Positions 8,337 through 16,178 of a stretch of DNA of 64,000 nt are shown here, in pieces. A model generated the notes under the pieces. That model was not told where the DNA came from, made no database searches, and saw only the letters and a list, made by a program, of their open reading frames with translations. How positions within the stretch are numbered: the first letter of the stretch is position 1; every line of letters begins with the position of its first letter. The stretch is from Microbulbifer sp. TB1203 (lineage in GTDB: Bacteria; Pseudomonadota; Gammaproteobacteria; Pseudomonadales; Cellvibrionaceae), in assembly GCF_030997045.1 (NCBI RefSeq), contig NZ_CP116899.1, positions 5,232,001-5,296,000 of the forward strand. Reading direction: 5' to 3'. The position numbers and the translations under genes are program-made.

Positions 8337-9770
8337 TCATTGGTGTCTGTGCTCGTTGCGGCGCCATTGGGACTGAAAGCTCCCCCCCTGGGGCGCGGGA
8401 AAATCTCGGTGCGCCGTCCAGCCGCCGAGCAGCGGAAGTCTGCTGAAGCGGCCTCGCCTTGCCCCCAGCGCGGCGGCGAGCTTCGTGCCGATACTGGTCA
8501 GGGCGCGGTATAGCCGCGGCGACGCGGCGAGCGCGCAAAAAGCTTTGATGATCCAGTAACCGGACGTTTTGTATTGCGCTTCCCGCTGTTCCTGATTGCG
8601 CAGCTTGCGCATCAGGTCGGGAAGGGGAATCTTGACTGGGCATACGGATTCACAGCGCCCGCAGAAGGTGCTGGCGTTGGGCAGTTGGTAATCGCCGTCG
8701 CGGTGGCGCAGCAGCGGTGTCAGAACGGCACCCATGGGCCCCGGGTAGACGCTGTCGTAGGTGTGGCCGCCGACGGCCTGATAGACCGGGCAATGGTTCA
8801 TACAGGCACCGCAGCGAATGCAGTGGAGCATCTCCTGGTACTCGCTGCCCAGCAACTGGCTGCGGCGGTTGTCGAGCAACACCACGTGGAAAGCTTCCGG
8901 CCCGTCTTTGTCGGTGTCGCCCCTGGCGCCGGTAAAGAAGGAGGTATAGGTGGTGGTCGACTGGCCGGTGGCGCTGCGGGCGAGTACCCGCAAAATCGCA
9001 CTGGCATCCTCCCAGGTGGGCACCACCCTGTCGATGGTGGTGGTGACGATATGGGCCCGGGGCAGGGTGGCGGTGAGGTCGCCGTTGCCTTCGTTGGTGG
9101 CGATGGCGACGGTGCCGGTTTCGGCGATCAGCAGATTGGCGCCGGTAATGCCGATATCGGCGCTGAGAAATCGGTCGCGGATAACCTGCCGCGCTTCGTC
9201 GACGATGGCTTCCACGGCGCTCAGGTCCCGCTCCCCCAGGGCGTGGTGATGCAGAAACAGATCCTGTATCTGGGCCCGCGTCTTGTGCAACGCGGGGGCG
9301 ACGATATGGCTGGGCGGCTCCTTGGCCAGTTGCAGAATATACTCGCCCAGATCCGTTTCGAAGGGGGTGATGCCGGCTTCTTCCAGGGCTTCGTTGAGGT
9401 AGACCTCTTCGCCCACCATGGACTTGCCTTTGGTTACCCGCGTGGCGTTGTGTCGCGCGCATAGTTGCAACACGATTTCCCGCATCTGCGCCGGTGTTTC
9501 GGCCCAGTGTACCTCGCCGCCGGCTTCGGTAACCTTCTTCTCAAAGTGCAGCAGGTAGATATCCAGGTCCTGCAGGGCCTTCTGCCGCACCTCGCGGGCG
9601 CGATCGCGCATGGCCTCGAAATTGGGAACCCGCGCCACCGCCGCGGAGCGTTTGTCGACAAAACCGCGTCCGGCCTTGGCCAGTGCCTGTTGTAGCTGGG
9701 AATCGGCGAGGGCATCGCCGGCGCGATAGATAAAGTCCTTGTCCGGCACATAGGATTGCACGCTACTCAT
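8337..9770 (-). CDS. lutB: Iron-sulfur L-lactate utilisation protein LutB
   Basis: This is the 477-residue electron-transfer subunit of LutABC. It has a central LUD domain (ETGTVAIATNEGN) and two ferredoxin-like 4Fe-4S clusters near residues 330-400: CIRCGACMNHCPVY, and CGRCESVCPVKIPL. I start it at the ATG at 9770 rather than the longer in-frame start at 9842, because MSSVQSYVP fits the family N-terminus and the longer version runs through lutA. The start overlaps the end of lutA by 8 bp, which implies translational coupling. The C-terminal tail, rich in Arg, Gly and Gln, is variable in the family. Confidence 0.93.
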   Translation of the reverse strand: MSSVQSYVPDKDFIYRAGDALADSQLQQALAKAGRGFVDKRSAAVARVPNFEAMRDRAREVRQKALQDLDIYLLHFEKKVTEAGGEVHWAETPAQMREIVLQLCARHNATRVTKGKSMVGEEVYLNEALEEAGITPFETDLGEYILQLAKEPPSHIVAPALHKTRAQIQDLFLHHHALGERDLSAVEAIVDEARQVIRDRFLSADIGITGANLLIAETGTVAIATNEGNGDLTATLPRAHIVTTTIDRVVPTWEDASAILRVLARSATGQSTTTYTSFFTGARGDTDKDGPEAFHVVLLDNRRSQLLGSEYQEMLHCIRCGACMNHCPVYQAVGGHTYDSVYPGPMGAVLTPLLRHRDGDYQLPNASTFCGRCESVCPVKIPLPDLMRKLRNQEQREAQYKTSGYWIIKAFCALAASPRLYRALTSIGTKLAAALGARRGRFSRLPLLGGWTAHRDFPAPQGGSFQSQWRRNEHRHQ

Positions 9771-10581
9771 GGGGTATTTGCGCCTCTGTACCTTCGCCGA
9801 TAGCCGGAGCGTCGAGATCGCCCGCCAACACCTCCGCCACATGGCGCACCTGCACCTTTGGGAGATGGGGATTTTCGCTTTGCTGTCGCTGGATTTTTCC
9901 GGCGATATTCAGCAGGCAGGAAAGATCACCGCCCAGCAGCAGATCGGCACCCGCATCGCGGGCATTGCCCACCTTGTCGGTCACCATGCGGTTGGAGACG
10001 GCCGGGAACTTGACGCAAAAGGTACCGCCGAATCCACAGCAGGCTTCGGTATCGCGCATTTCCGTGACGTCGACCCCGGCGCACTGCTTGAGCAGCTGGC
10101 GGGGCTGGTCGCGGATATTGAGTTCGCGCAGGCCCGCGCAGCTGTCGTGGTAGGTGATATTGCGCTTCGCCAGATTGCAGTTGGGAGCCGCCGGTCGGTA
10201 GTCGATTACCTCTGCCAGAAAGGTGGTCAGTTCATAGACTTTGCTGCAGAAGCGGTTAACCCGATCGAAACGGGGATCATCGCGAAACAGCGCCGGGTAA
10301 TGAAGCCGGATCATGCCGCCGCAGGACCCTGAGGGGAGCACAATATAGTCGAAGGGTTCGAAATCTTTGACGATGCACCAGGCAAGTTTTCGGGTCGCGT
10401 CCGGGTCGCCATTATTGAACGCGACCTGGCCGCAGCAACTCTGCGGTGGCACGCTGACGCGACAACCGGCCTGCTCCAGCAATTTGGCGGTAGCGAAGCC
10501 GACACTGGGGCGAAGCAGGTCCACGGGGCAGGTGGCGAAAAGGCCGACATGGAGGGGCGCATCCGATAGTGCAGAGTTCAT
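9763..10581 (-). CDS. lutA: Cysteine-rich L-lactate utilisation protein LutA
   Basis: This 272-residue protein carries two CCG domains that bind iron-sulfur clusters: PQSCCGQVAFNNGD with PSGSCGGM, and HDSCAGL with EACCGFGGTF. It is the catalytic-side subunit of the LutABC L-lactate oxidising complex in the cytoplasm. It is the first lut gene, 314 bp after rhaI, with a REP hairpin in between, and is coupled to lutB by an 8-bp overlap. It would complete the route from rhamnose to pyruvate. Confidence 0.93.
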   Translation of the reverse strand: MNSALSDAPLHVGLFATCPVDLLRPSVGFATAKLLEQAGCRVSVPPQSCCGQVAFNNGDPDATRKLAWCIVKDFEPFDYIVLPSGSCGGMIRLHYPALFRDDPRFDRVNRFCSKVYELTTFLAEVIDYRPAAPNCNLAKRNITYHDSCAGLRELNIRDQPRQLLKQCAGVDVTEMRDTEACCGFGGTFCVKFPAVSNRMVTDKVGNARDAGADLLLGGDLSCLLNIAGKIQRQQSENPHLPKVQVRHVAEVLAGDLDAPAIGEGTEAQIPHE

Positions 10582-10672
10582 GCTTCTTTTTTCTCGTTAA
10601 AACCTTTGGCCATCATGCGCAAATGCCGATTCCCGGCTTAGGTCCATGCTGTTGAGTCAAGGCTTGGCACCC

Positions 10673-10742
10673 TGTAGGAGCCTGCTTGCAGGCGAACTGG
10701 AGCGGAACCCTGTAGCCATTCGCCTGCAAGCAGGCTCCTACA
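10673..10742. repeat. REP-like inverted repeat between rhaI and lutA
   Basis: TGTAGGAGCCTGCTTGCAGG (left arm starting 10673) pairs with the reverse complement ending in CTGCAAGCAGGCTCCTACA at 10742. The arms are 24 bp and perfect. The rest of the 10582-10895 gap shows no gene. Confidence 0.85.
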
Positions 10743-10895
10743 AAAGTGGTCCAACTACTCAAGTCAGTACTATTCACCTTTGACCATTAAAAATCTGCTG
10801 CTCGATGAGCCCTTTCAGCGCGGTTCATCGCGCTGTGGAAAGACTGAAAGCGAAAAAAAGCGCCGGCAAACCGGCGCAGATGAGGAGAAGAAAAT

Positions 10896-12188
10896 CTAGA
10901 CAATACCGGAACTGCTGCCACCCAAAGCGGGCCGTTTTTTACCGGTTTCCGCGCGGTAGCCGGAGGCCCTGTAAGCGGCGATCGGATCTATGGCGCCATT
11001 GCCGCGCAGGCGCGCCATCGCCAGGATCGGCGATACGTCGATATTGAATGCGGCTTTCAGGGTGTTGCTGGCCATTAGCGCGTCGTTGTTTTCCTGATAG
11101 CTGTTCAAGGCCTCGCGATCGATCAGCAGGGCCTTGATATAGGAGCGCTGCACTTCGACCGCGGAATTGATCAGGCTTTCAATCGGGTCGGTCACGTTGT
11201 GCGACTGATCCAGCATATAGTCGGGCCCAAAGCCGTCCTGCTGTCGGTATTCGGCATCCACCAGTTCGTTGAAAATCAGGAACTGCTGGTAGGGGTGCAG
11301 CGAACCGCTGTCCAGGTCGTCGTCGCCGTATTTGCTGTCGTTGAAGTGAAAGCCGCCGAGTTTTTTGAACTGAATCAGGCGCGAGACGATCATTTCAATA
11401 TTGACGTTTGGGGCGTGGTGGCCGAGATCCACCAGCGATTTGCATTTGTCCCCCAGTTCCATGGCGGCGAGAATATTGCTGCCCCAATCCTGGATCACTG
11501 TGGAGTAGAAGGCGGGCTCGAACATCTTGTGTTCGATATGCATTTCCCAGTCGTCCGGCAGGGCGCTGTAGATGGTGCGCGCACTGTCCAGGTAGCGCTC
11601 GAAGGCGCGCTGGAAATGCTGCTGGCCGGGGTGGTTGGAGCCGTCCCCGACCCACACCGTCAGGGCCTTAGAATCCAGTTGCCGGCCCCACTCGATACAC
11701 GCCAGGTTGTGGGCGACGGCCTGTTCGCGCACAGCCTCCGCGGTGTGGCTGAGGCTGCCGTATTTGTAAGAATGTTCCTGCCCGGGCTGGTCCTGGAAGG
11801 TATTGGAGTTGACCGAGCCCCAGCCCATGCCGTAGCTGTCGGCGTACTGCTTCAGCTCGGAGAAATCCTCCACCTGGTCCCAGGGGAAGTGAGGTGAGAT
11901 CAGCGGGGTGCAGCCGGAGAGCTGGTGAATCACCGCGCAGTCCTCGACCTTTTCAAAGATATTGCGCGGCTCGCCCACGCCGGGAAAACGGGCGAAGCGG
12001 GTGCCGCCGGTGCCGGCGCCCCAGGAGGGCACGGCCAGTTCAAAGGCCTGGGCACGGGCCGTAAGCTGTTCGATATCCAGGCCCGTGCGGGACAGTTTCT
12101 CGCCGAGGGCGTCGTAGTCTTTGTGCAGATCCCGGGTGAGTTTCTCATTCTGCTCAGCGATCAGGGCTGATGGGATAGCTTCTTTCAT
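10896..12188 (-). CDS. rhaI: L-rhamnose isomerase, Pseudomonas stutzeri type
   Basis: This enzyme interconverts L-rhamnose and L-rhamnulose. The length, 430 residues, equals that of the P. stutzeri enzyme. The metal ligands known for that enzyme fall at identical positions here: Glu219 (HIEHKMFEP), Asp254 (LVDLGHH), His281 (GGFHFND) and Asp327 (MLDQSHN). It is a cytoplasmic (beta/alpha)8-barrel. It lies 44 bp after the aldolase/dehydrogenase gene on the same strand, so the two are cotranscribed. The substrate is supplied by rhamnogalacturonan and rhamnoside breakdown by the enzymes encoded on the other strand. Confidence 0.96.
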   Translation of the reverse strand: MKEAIPSALIAEQNEKLTRDLHKDYDALGEKLSRTGLDIEQLTARAQAFELAVPSWGAGTGGTRFARFPGVGEPRNIFEKVEDCAVIHQLSGCTPLISPHFPWDQVEDFSELKQYADSYGMGWGSVNSNTFQDQPGQEHSYKYGSLSHTAEAVREQAVAHNLACIEWGRQLDSKALTVWVGDGSNHPGQQHFQRAFERYLDSARTIYSALPDDWEMHIEHKMFEPAFYSTVIQDWGSNILAAMELGDKCKSLVDLGHHAPNVNIEMIVSRLIQFKKLGGFHFNDSKYGDDDLDSGSLHPYQQFLIFNELVDAEYRQQDGFGPDYMLDQSHNVTDPIESLINSAVEVQRSYIKALLIDREALNSYQENNDALMASNTLKAAFNIDVSPILAMARLRGNGAIDPIAAYRASGYRAETGKKRPALGGSSSGIV

Positions 12189-12232
12189 TATTGTTTTCCC
12201 TCTACTGTTTTCTCTCTTTTGGGGCGACCGGC

Positions 12233-14332
12233 TCAGCGGGTAAACGACGGCGCGTGCCCCGCGTCCACATTGATTATATTGCCGGTGGACTTGGCCGACA
12301 GGTCGGAAGCCAGAAAGTATACGGCCTCGGCGATATCTTCCGGCAGGACGTCGCGCTTGAGCAGGCTGCGCTCGCGGTAGTGTCCCTCGAGATCACCTTC
12401 TTCCATTTGGTAAGCTGCGGCACGTTCTTCCCGCCATTTGCCGGTCCATATCTTGGAGCCGCGCAGTACCGCGTCCGGGTTGACCACATTGCAGCGGATG
12501 CCCAGCGGTGCGCCTTCCAGGGCGACGCCGCGCGCCAGTTGGAGTTCCGCGGCCTTGGCAGTGCAGTAGGCAGAGGCATTGGGCGAGGCCACCAGCCCGT
12601 TCTTGCTGGCCACGAATACCATGGCGCCGCCGGTGTGCTGCGCTTTCATCAGCTTGAAGCCTTCCCGACTGACCAGGAAGTAGCCCGTCGCCAGAATACT
12701 GATATTCCGATTCCATAATTCCAGGCTGGTTTCATCCAGCGCGGCGGAACTGGCGATACCGGCGTTGGAGACCAGGATATCCAGTCCGCCGAAGGCGAGT
12801 GATGTTGCGGCCATGGCATCTGCGACTGCCGCTTCGCTGGTCACATCGCAGTGCGTCCCGCGCACTACGTCCGGGCCGTAGACCGCCGAGAGTTCGGCGA
12901 CGGCGGCATCCAGCGCCTCCCGGTCAATATCGGCCAGCACCACACAGGCGCCTTCGTGCAGCATGCGCACGGCACTGGCTTTGCCGATACCGCCGGCACC
13001 ACCGGTGATGAAGGCGACGCGACCGGCCAGTGACTTGGGTTTGGGCATGCGCTGTAATTTTGCTTCTTCGAGCAACCAGTACTCGATATCAAACGCTTCC
13101 TGTTCGTCCAGGCCAACATATTCGCTGACGCCGTTGGCCTCGCGCATCACGTTGATGGCGTTGATATAGAACTCGCCGGCGATGCGGGCGGTGGCTTTGT
13201 CCTTGGCGAAGGTGATCATGCCCACCCCGGGGATCAGGTAGACCACGGCATTGGGGTCGCGCATGGCCGGGCTGGTGTCGCGTTTGCAGCGCTGATAATA
13301 AGCGGTGTAATCCTCGCGATAAGCAGCCAACTGCTGATCCAGCTGTTCCACGCAACGCGCCAGCTCGCCGTCCAGGTCGGCGCCGGTGGGGTCGAAGTCG
13401 ATAACCAGAGGGCGTATTTTAGTGCGCAGGAAATGATCGGGGCAGGAGGTGCCCAGAGCCGCCAGCGTTGTCAGTTCGCGGGAGTTCACAAACTGCAGGA
13501 TGGTGGCGGAATCGTCGAAGTGACCGATTTTGCGCTGCGCATTGGTGATCTTGCCGCGAATCAGGGGCATCAGCCTGGCGGCCACGGACTTGCGTTTCTC
13601 TGCATCGAGAGGGGAGTCGTAGCGGCTTCCGCCGAACGCCTCATTTGTATTGTTGTCTGCCAGCCAATCGGCGGCCCGCTGGATAATGTCCAGCGTGTTG
13701 AGATAACAGTCTTTGGCCGTGGGCCCCCAGGTAAAAATGCCGTGGCCTTCGAGGACTATGCCTTTCAGGTGCGGATTGCCGGCCGCCATCTTTTCCAGTT
13801 TCAGGCCCAGGTCGTAGCCGGGACGCTGCCAGGGCAGCCAGCCCATATCGCCGCCAAAGATCACTTCCGTCAGCTCCCTGCTGTTTTTCGTGCAGGCGAC
13901 GGCGATGGCCGCATCCGGGTGCATATGGTCAACATGGGGATGGGGTATATAGGCGTGCAGGGGGGTATCGATACTGGCTGCGCGGGGATTCAGGTTAAAA
14001 GTACAGTGGGGCAGGTATCCCACCATCTCGTCTTCATGTTCGAGGCCGCGGTAAAGGTCTTTCAGCTGCTGCAGCTTATCCATATACAGCGTGGAAAAAC
14101 CGTCCAGCTCGATAGAACCCAGATCGCCGCCAGACCCCTTGACCCAGAGCACCTGGGTCTCTTCGCCGGTCAACGGATCGCGCATAAAGATTTTGGCGGA
14201 TGTATTGCCGCCACCGTAGTTGGTGATGCGCAGATCGGATCCCAGGAGGTTGGAGCGATACTTCAGTTGTTCGGGTTCGCTCAGGCGGGACGCTATCTGG
14301 TCATCCCAAAGGTTTTGAAGGGGTGAGGTCAT
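12233..14332 (-). CDS. rhaD: Bifunctional rhamnulose-1-phosphate aldolase / short-chain dehydrogenase
   Basis: This 699-residue cytoplasmic fusion has a class II aldolase domain at about residues 15-415 and an SDR domain at about 430-699. The SDR has the nucleotide-binding TGGAGGIG and the active-site pair in SAYCTAKAAE. In known rhamnose pathways the first domain splits L-rhamnulose 1-phosphate into dihydroxyacetone phosphate and L-lactaldehyde. The second oxidises lactaldehyde to L-lactate (the RhaEW type). The adjacent lutABC genes then oxidise L-lactate, which supports this reading. It is the first gene of the minus-strand arm, divergent from the FGGY kinase across a 281-bp promoter region containing a triple TGATTG array. 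Confidence 0.93.
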   Translation of the reverse strand: MTSPLQNLWDDQIASRLSEPEQLKYRSNLLGSDLRITNYGGGNTSAKIFMRDPLTGEETQVLWVKGSGGDLGSIELDGFSTLYMDKLQQLKDLYRGLEHEDEMVGYLPHCTFNLNPRAASIDTPLHAYIPHPHVDHMHPDAAIAVACTKNSRELTEVIFGGDMGWLPWQRPGYDLGLKLEKMAAGNPHLKGIVLEGHGIFTWGPTAKDCYLNTLDIIQRAADWLADNNTNEAFGGSRYDSPLDAEKRKSVAARLMPLIRGKITNAQRKIGHFDDSATILQFVNSRELTTLAALGTSCPDHFLRTKIRPLVIDFDPTGADLDGELARCVEQLDQQLAAYREDYTAYYQRCKRDTSPAMRDPNAVVYLIPGVGMITFAKDKATARIAGEFYINAINVMREANGVSEYVGLDEQEAFDIEYWLLEEAKLQRMPKPKSLAGRVAFITGGAGGIGKASAVRMLHEGACVVLADIDREALDAAVAELSAVYGPDVVRGTHCDVTSEAAVADAMAATSLAFGGLDILVSNAGIASSAALDETSLELWNRNISILATGYFLVSREGFKLMKAQHTGGAMVFVASKNGLVASPNASAYCTAKAAELQLARGVALEGAPLGIRCNVVNPDAVLRGSKIWTGKWREERAAAYQMEEGDLEGHYRERSLLKRDVLPEDIAEAVYFLASDLSAKSTGNIINVDAGHAPSFTR

Positions 14333-14398
14333 CTAAATCCACTCTATCTGACTAATTTGAACGGCTGCGATGCGCAAAGGGACATATAGGCTTTCTGT

Positions 14399-14424
14399 TG
14401 ATTGATAATGATTGTATGTGATTG
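14399..14424. promoter_or_regulatory. Triple TGATTG array, candidate DeoR operator in divergent promoter
   Basis: Three perfect TGATTG hexamers start at 14399, 14409 and 14419, exactly one helical turn apart. They lie between the rhaD start (14332, minus) and the kinase start (14614, plus), so one operator could control both arms. Direct-repeat operators are known for several DeoR-family regulators. Confidence 0.65.
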
Positions 14425-14613
14425 TTTTGATGCGGTCAAACACGAATTTTGATGCTTTATGATTAAAACATTGCAAAATAGATCACCAGTCCTTTATATT
14501 GATCGGGATGAGGCCGAACGCCGCGGGCGACTTCACCTGGAACAATTGGACAGGCAAAAGTCCCGGCGTCGTTAGAGCGCAACGCGCTGACTATCGATTG
14601 AGAATGGCTGCCG

Positions 14614-16020
14614 ATGAGCTACAAGCTGGTTCTGGATGTGGGGAAAACCCACGTCAAACTTCATCTTCTCAATAATGCCGGAGAGTCGGTTTTTTCCCGG
14701 CAGACCGACAACCGGGTATTGAGTGGTGCGCCCTATCCCCATTTCGATATCGAGGGACTTTGGCAGTGGATGCTGAGGGGAATCGGTGAGGCGGCGCAGG
14801 AGTATCTGATTTCGGCCATCAGTATCACCACCCACGGGGCGGCGGCCGCACTGATCAACCGCCATGGGGAAGAGGCGGGTCTGGTATTGCCCGTCCTGGA
14901 CTACGAACATACCGGTATCGAAAGCTGTAATCCCCGCTACGACCGCTTGCGCCCCGAATTTTCCGAGACTTATTCGCCGGCTCTACCAGCCGGCCTGAAC
15001 CTGGGACGTCAACTCTATTGGCAACGGCAACTGTATCCCGAAGCATTCGCCCGGACGACGGATATCCTTATGTATCCACAATATTGGGCTTGGCGATTAA
15101 CGGGGCAGTGCTGTTCGGAAGTCACTTCACTGGGGTGCCATACGGATCTCTGGTCACCGGAAACGGCTGATTTCTCTTCGCTGGTGGAAAACCTGAGATG
15201 GCGGCACCTGTTCCCCCGGGTGGTGCCGGGGTGGACCCAACTCGGGTGCATCAGGCCGGAGGTCAGGAAACTGACCGGGCTCCCGGGTTCCTGTCGCGTA
15301 TTCGCCGGTGTTCACGACAGCAACGCCAGTTTTCTGCGTTACCGGGCCAGCTATGCCGACAGACCTTTCACGGTAATTTCCACCGGAACCTGGTCCATCC
15401 TGATGGCAGCGGGCATACCCTTGACGGGATTGGATGCCGGTCGCGATATGTTGGCCAATGTGGATGTCACTGGGCAGCCGGTGACCTGCGCACGTTTTAT
15501 GGGTGGGCGGGAATATGCGGCTGTGTGCCAGCGGGCGGGGGCGGCAATCGATGAACAATACGGTGAAGCCGAACTGCAGAAACTGATCGATGCGGGCACT
15601 ATGGCGTTGCCGGATTTCAGCGGTGGCTGTGGTCCCTTCCCGGGGAGGGAAGGCAGGCTCGAAGGAGTTGTTCCCCAGGGTTGCGGAGCCGCGCTGGCCT
15701 CGCTGTACTGCGCCCTGATGCTGGATTACCTACTGGATCTGCTCGATGTGCGGGGCGATATTTTCGTTGAAGGCGCCTTTCTCAAAAATCCCAATCTGTG
15801 TGCATTGCTGGCGCAGTTGCGGGGCCACCAGAAAGTCTGGCTGTCCGCGGATGACACAGGCACGGTAGGGGGATGCGCATCTCTGGTGGACTGGGGCGGG
15901 GACGTCAACAGACCACTGGTGCAACGCGGTGGGGCGACACGCCTGAAAAAACTCGAACATTATAAGCAGCGATGGCGCAGAGCTCTGGAGCCCGAGGCGG
16001 TGTCGGTAGCCGTTGACTAA
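14614..16020 (+). CDS. FGGY-family carbohydrate kinase, probable rhamnulokinase
   Basis: This 468-residue cytoplasmic kinase has the two-domain FGGY fold. An N-terminal phosphate loop region DVGKTHVKLHLL is seen at about residues 8-19. The family pattern VISTGTWSI lies near 260, and GGC-rich nucleotide-binding sequence near 420. It should phosphorylate L-rhamnulose to L-rhamnulose 1-phosphate, the step between rhaI and the aldolase. It is not close to E. coli RhaB in length (489) and belongs to the group used with DeoR-regulated rhamnose loci. It is divergent from rhaD and shares its regulatory region. L-fuculokinase activity cannot be excluded from sequence alone, but the neighbours point to rhamnulose. 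Confidence 0.82.
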   Translation: MSYKLVLDVGKTHVKLHLLNNAGESVFSRQTDNRVLSGAPYPHFDIEGLWQWMLRGIGEAAQEYLISAISITTHGAAAALINRHGEEAGLVLPVLDYEHTGIESCNPRYDRLRPEFSETYSPALPAGLNLGRQLYWQRQLYPEAFARTTDILMYPQYWAWRLTGQCCSEVTSLGCHTDLWSPETADFSSLVENLRWRHLFPRVVPGWTQLGCIRPEVRKLTGLPGSCRVFAGVHDSNASFLRYRASYADRPFTVISTGTWSILMAAGIPLTGLDAGRDMLANVDVTGQPVTCARFMGGREYAAVCQRAGAAIDEQYGEAELQKLIDAGTMALPDFSGGCGPFPGREGRLEGVVPQGCGAALASLYCALMLDYLLDLLDVRGDIFVEGAFLKNPNLCALLAQLRGHQKVWLSADDTGTVGGCASLVDWGGDVNRPLVQRGGATRLKKLEHYKQRWRRALEPEAVSVAVD

Positions 16021-16060
16021 CGCGGACGTCCGGCAATGCGACCCACTCTTGCCAATATTA

Positions 16061-16100
16061 ATGATCATATACGATCATATATTGTCATAATAGATCATTT
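16061..16100 (-). promoter_or_regulatory. Four-fold 10-bp TGA array upstream of PL26-like lyase
   Basis: Read on the minus strand, this stretch gives TGATCT, TGACAA, TGATCG and TGATCA, each starting 10 bp after the last, with AT-rich TATA or ATTA spacers. It lies 79-118 bp upstream of the lyase start at 16179. It resembles the arrays at 14399, 27846 and 39098 but in the opposite orientation relative to its gene. Confidence 0.6.
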
Positions 16101-16178
16101 GGGGTATAAATAAGATCTACCTCTTTTATGCGGCTCCATTGGGGTCGGGCGATCAATAATAACGAAAGAATTACAGTG

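Noticed and set aside
8574..9464. Plus-strand Gly/Ala-rich frame opposite lutB
   Set aside because: lutB has intact cysteine cluster motifs on the minus strand; the plus frame is compositional.
10805..11047. Small plus-strand frame next to rhaI
   Set aside because: Mostly overlaps the rhaI 3' end and is rich in Arg; no ribosome site or similarity.
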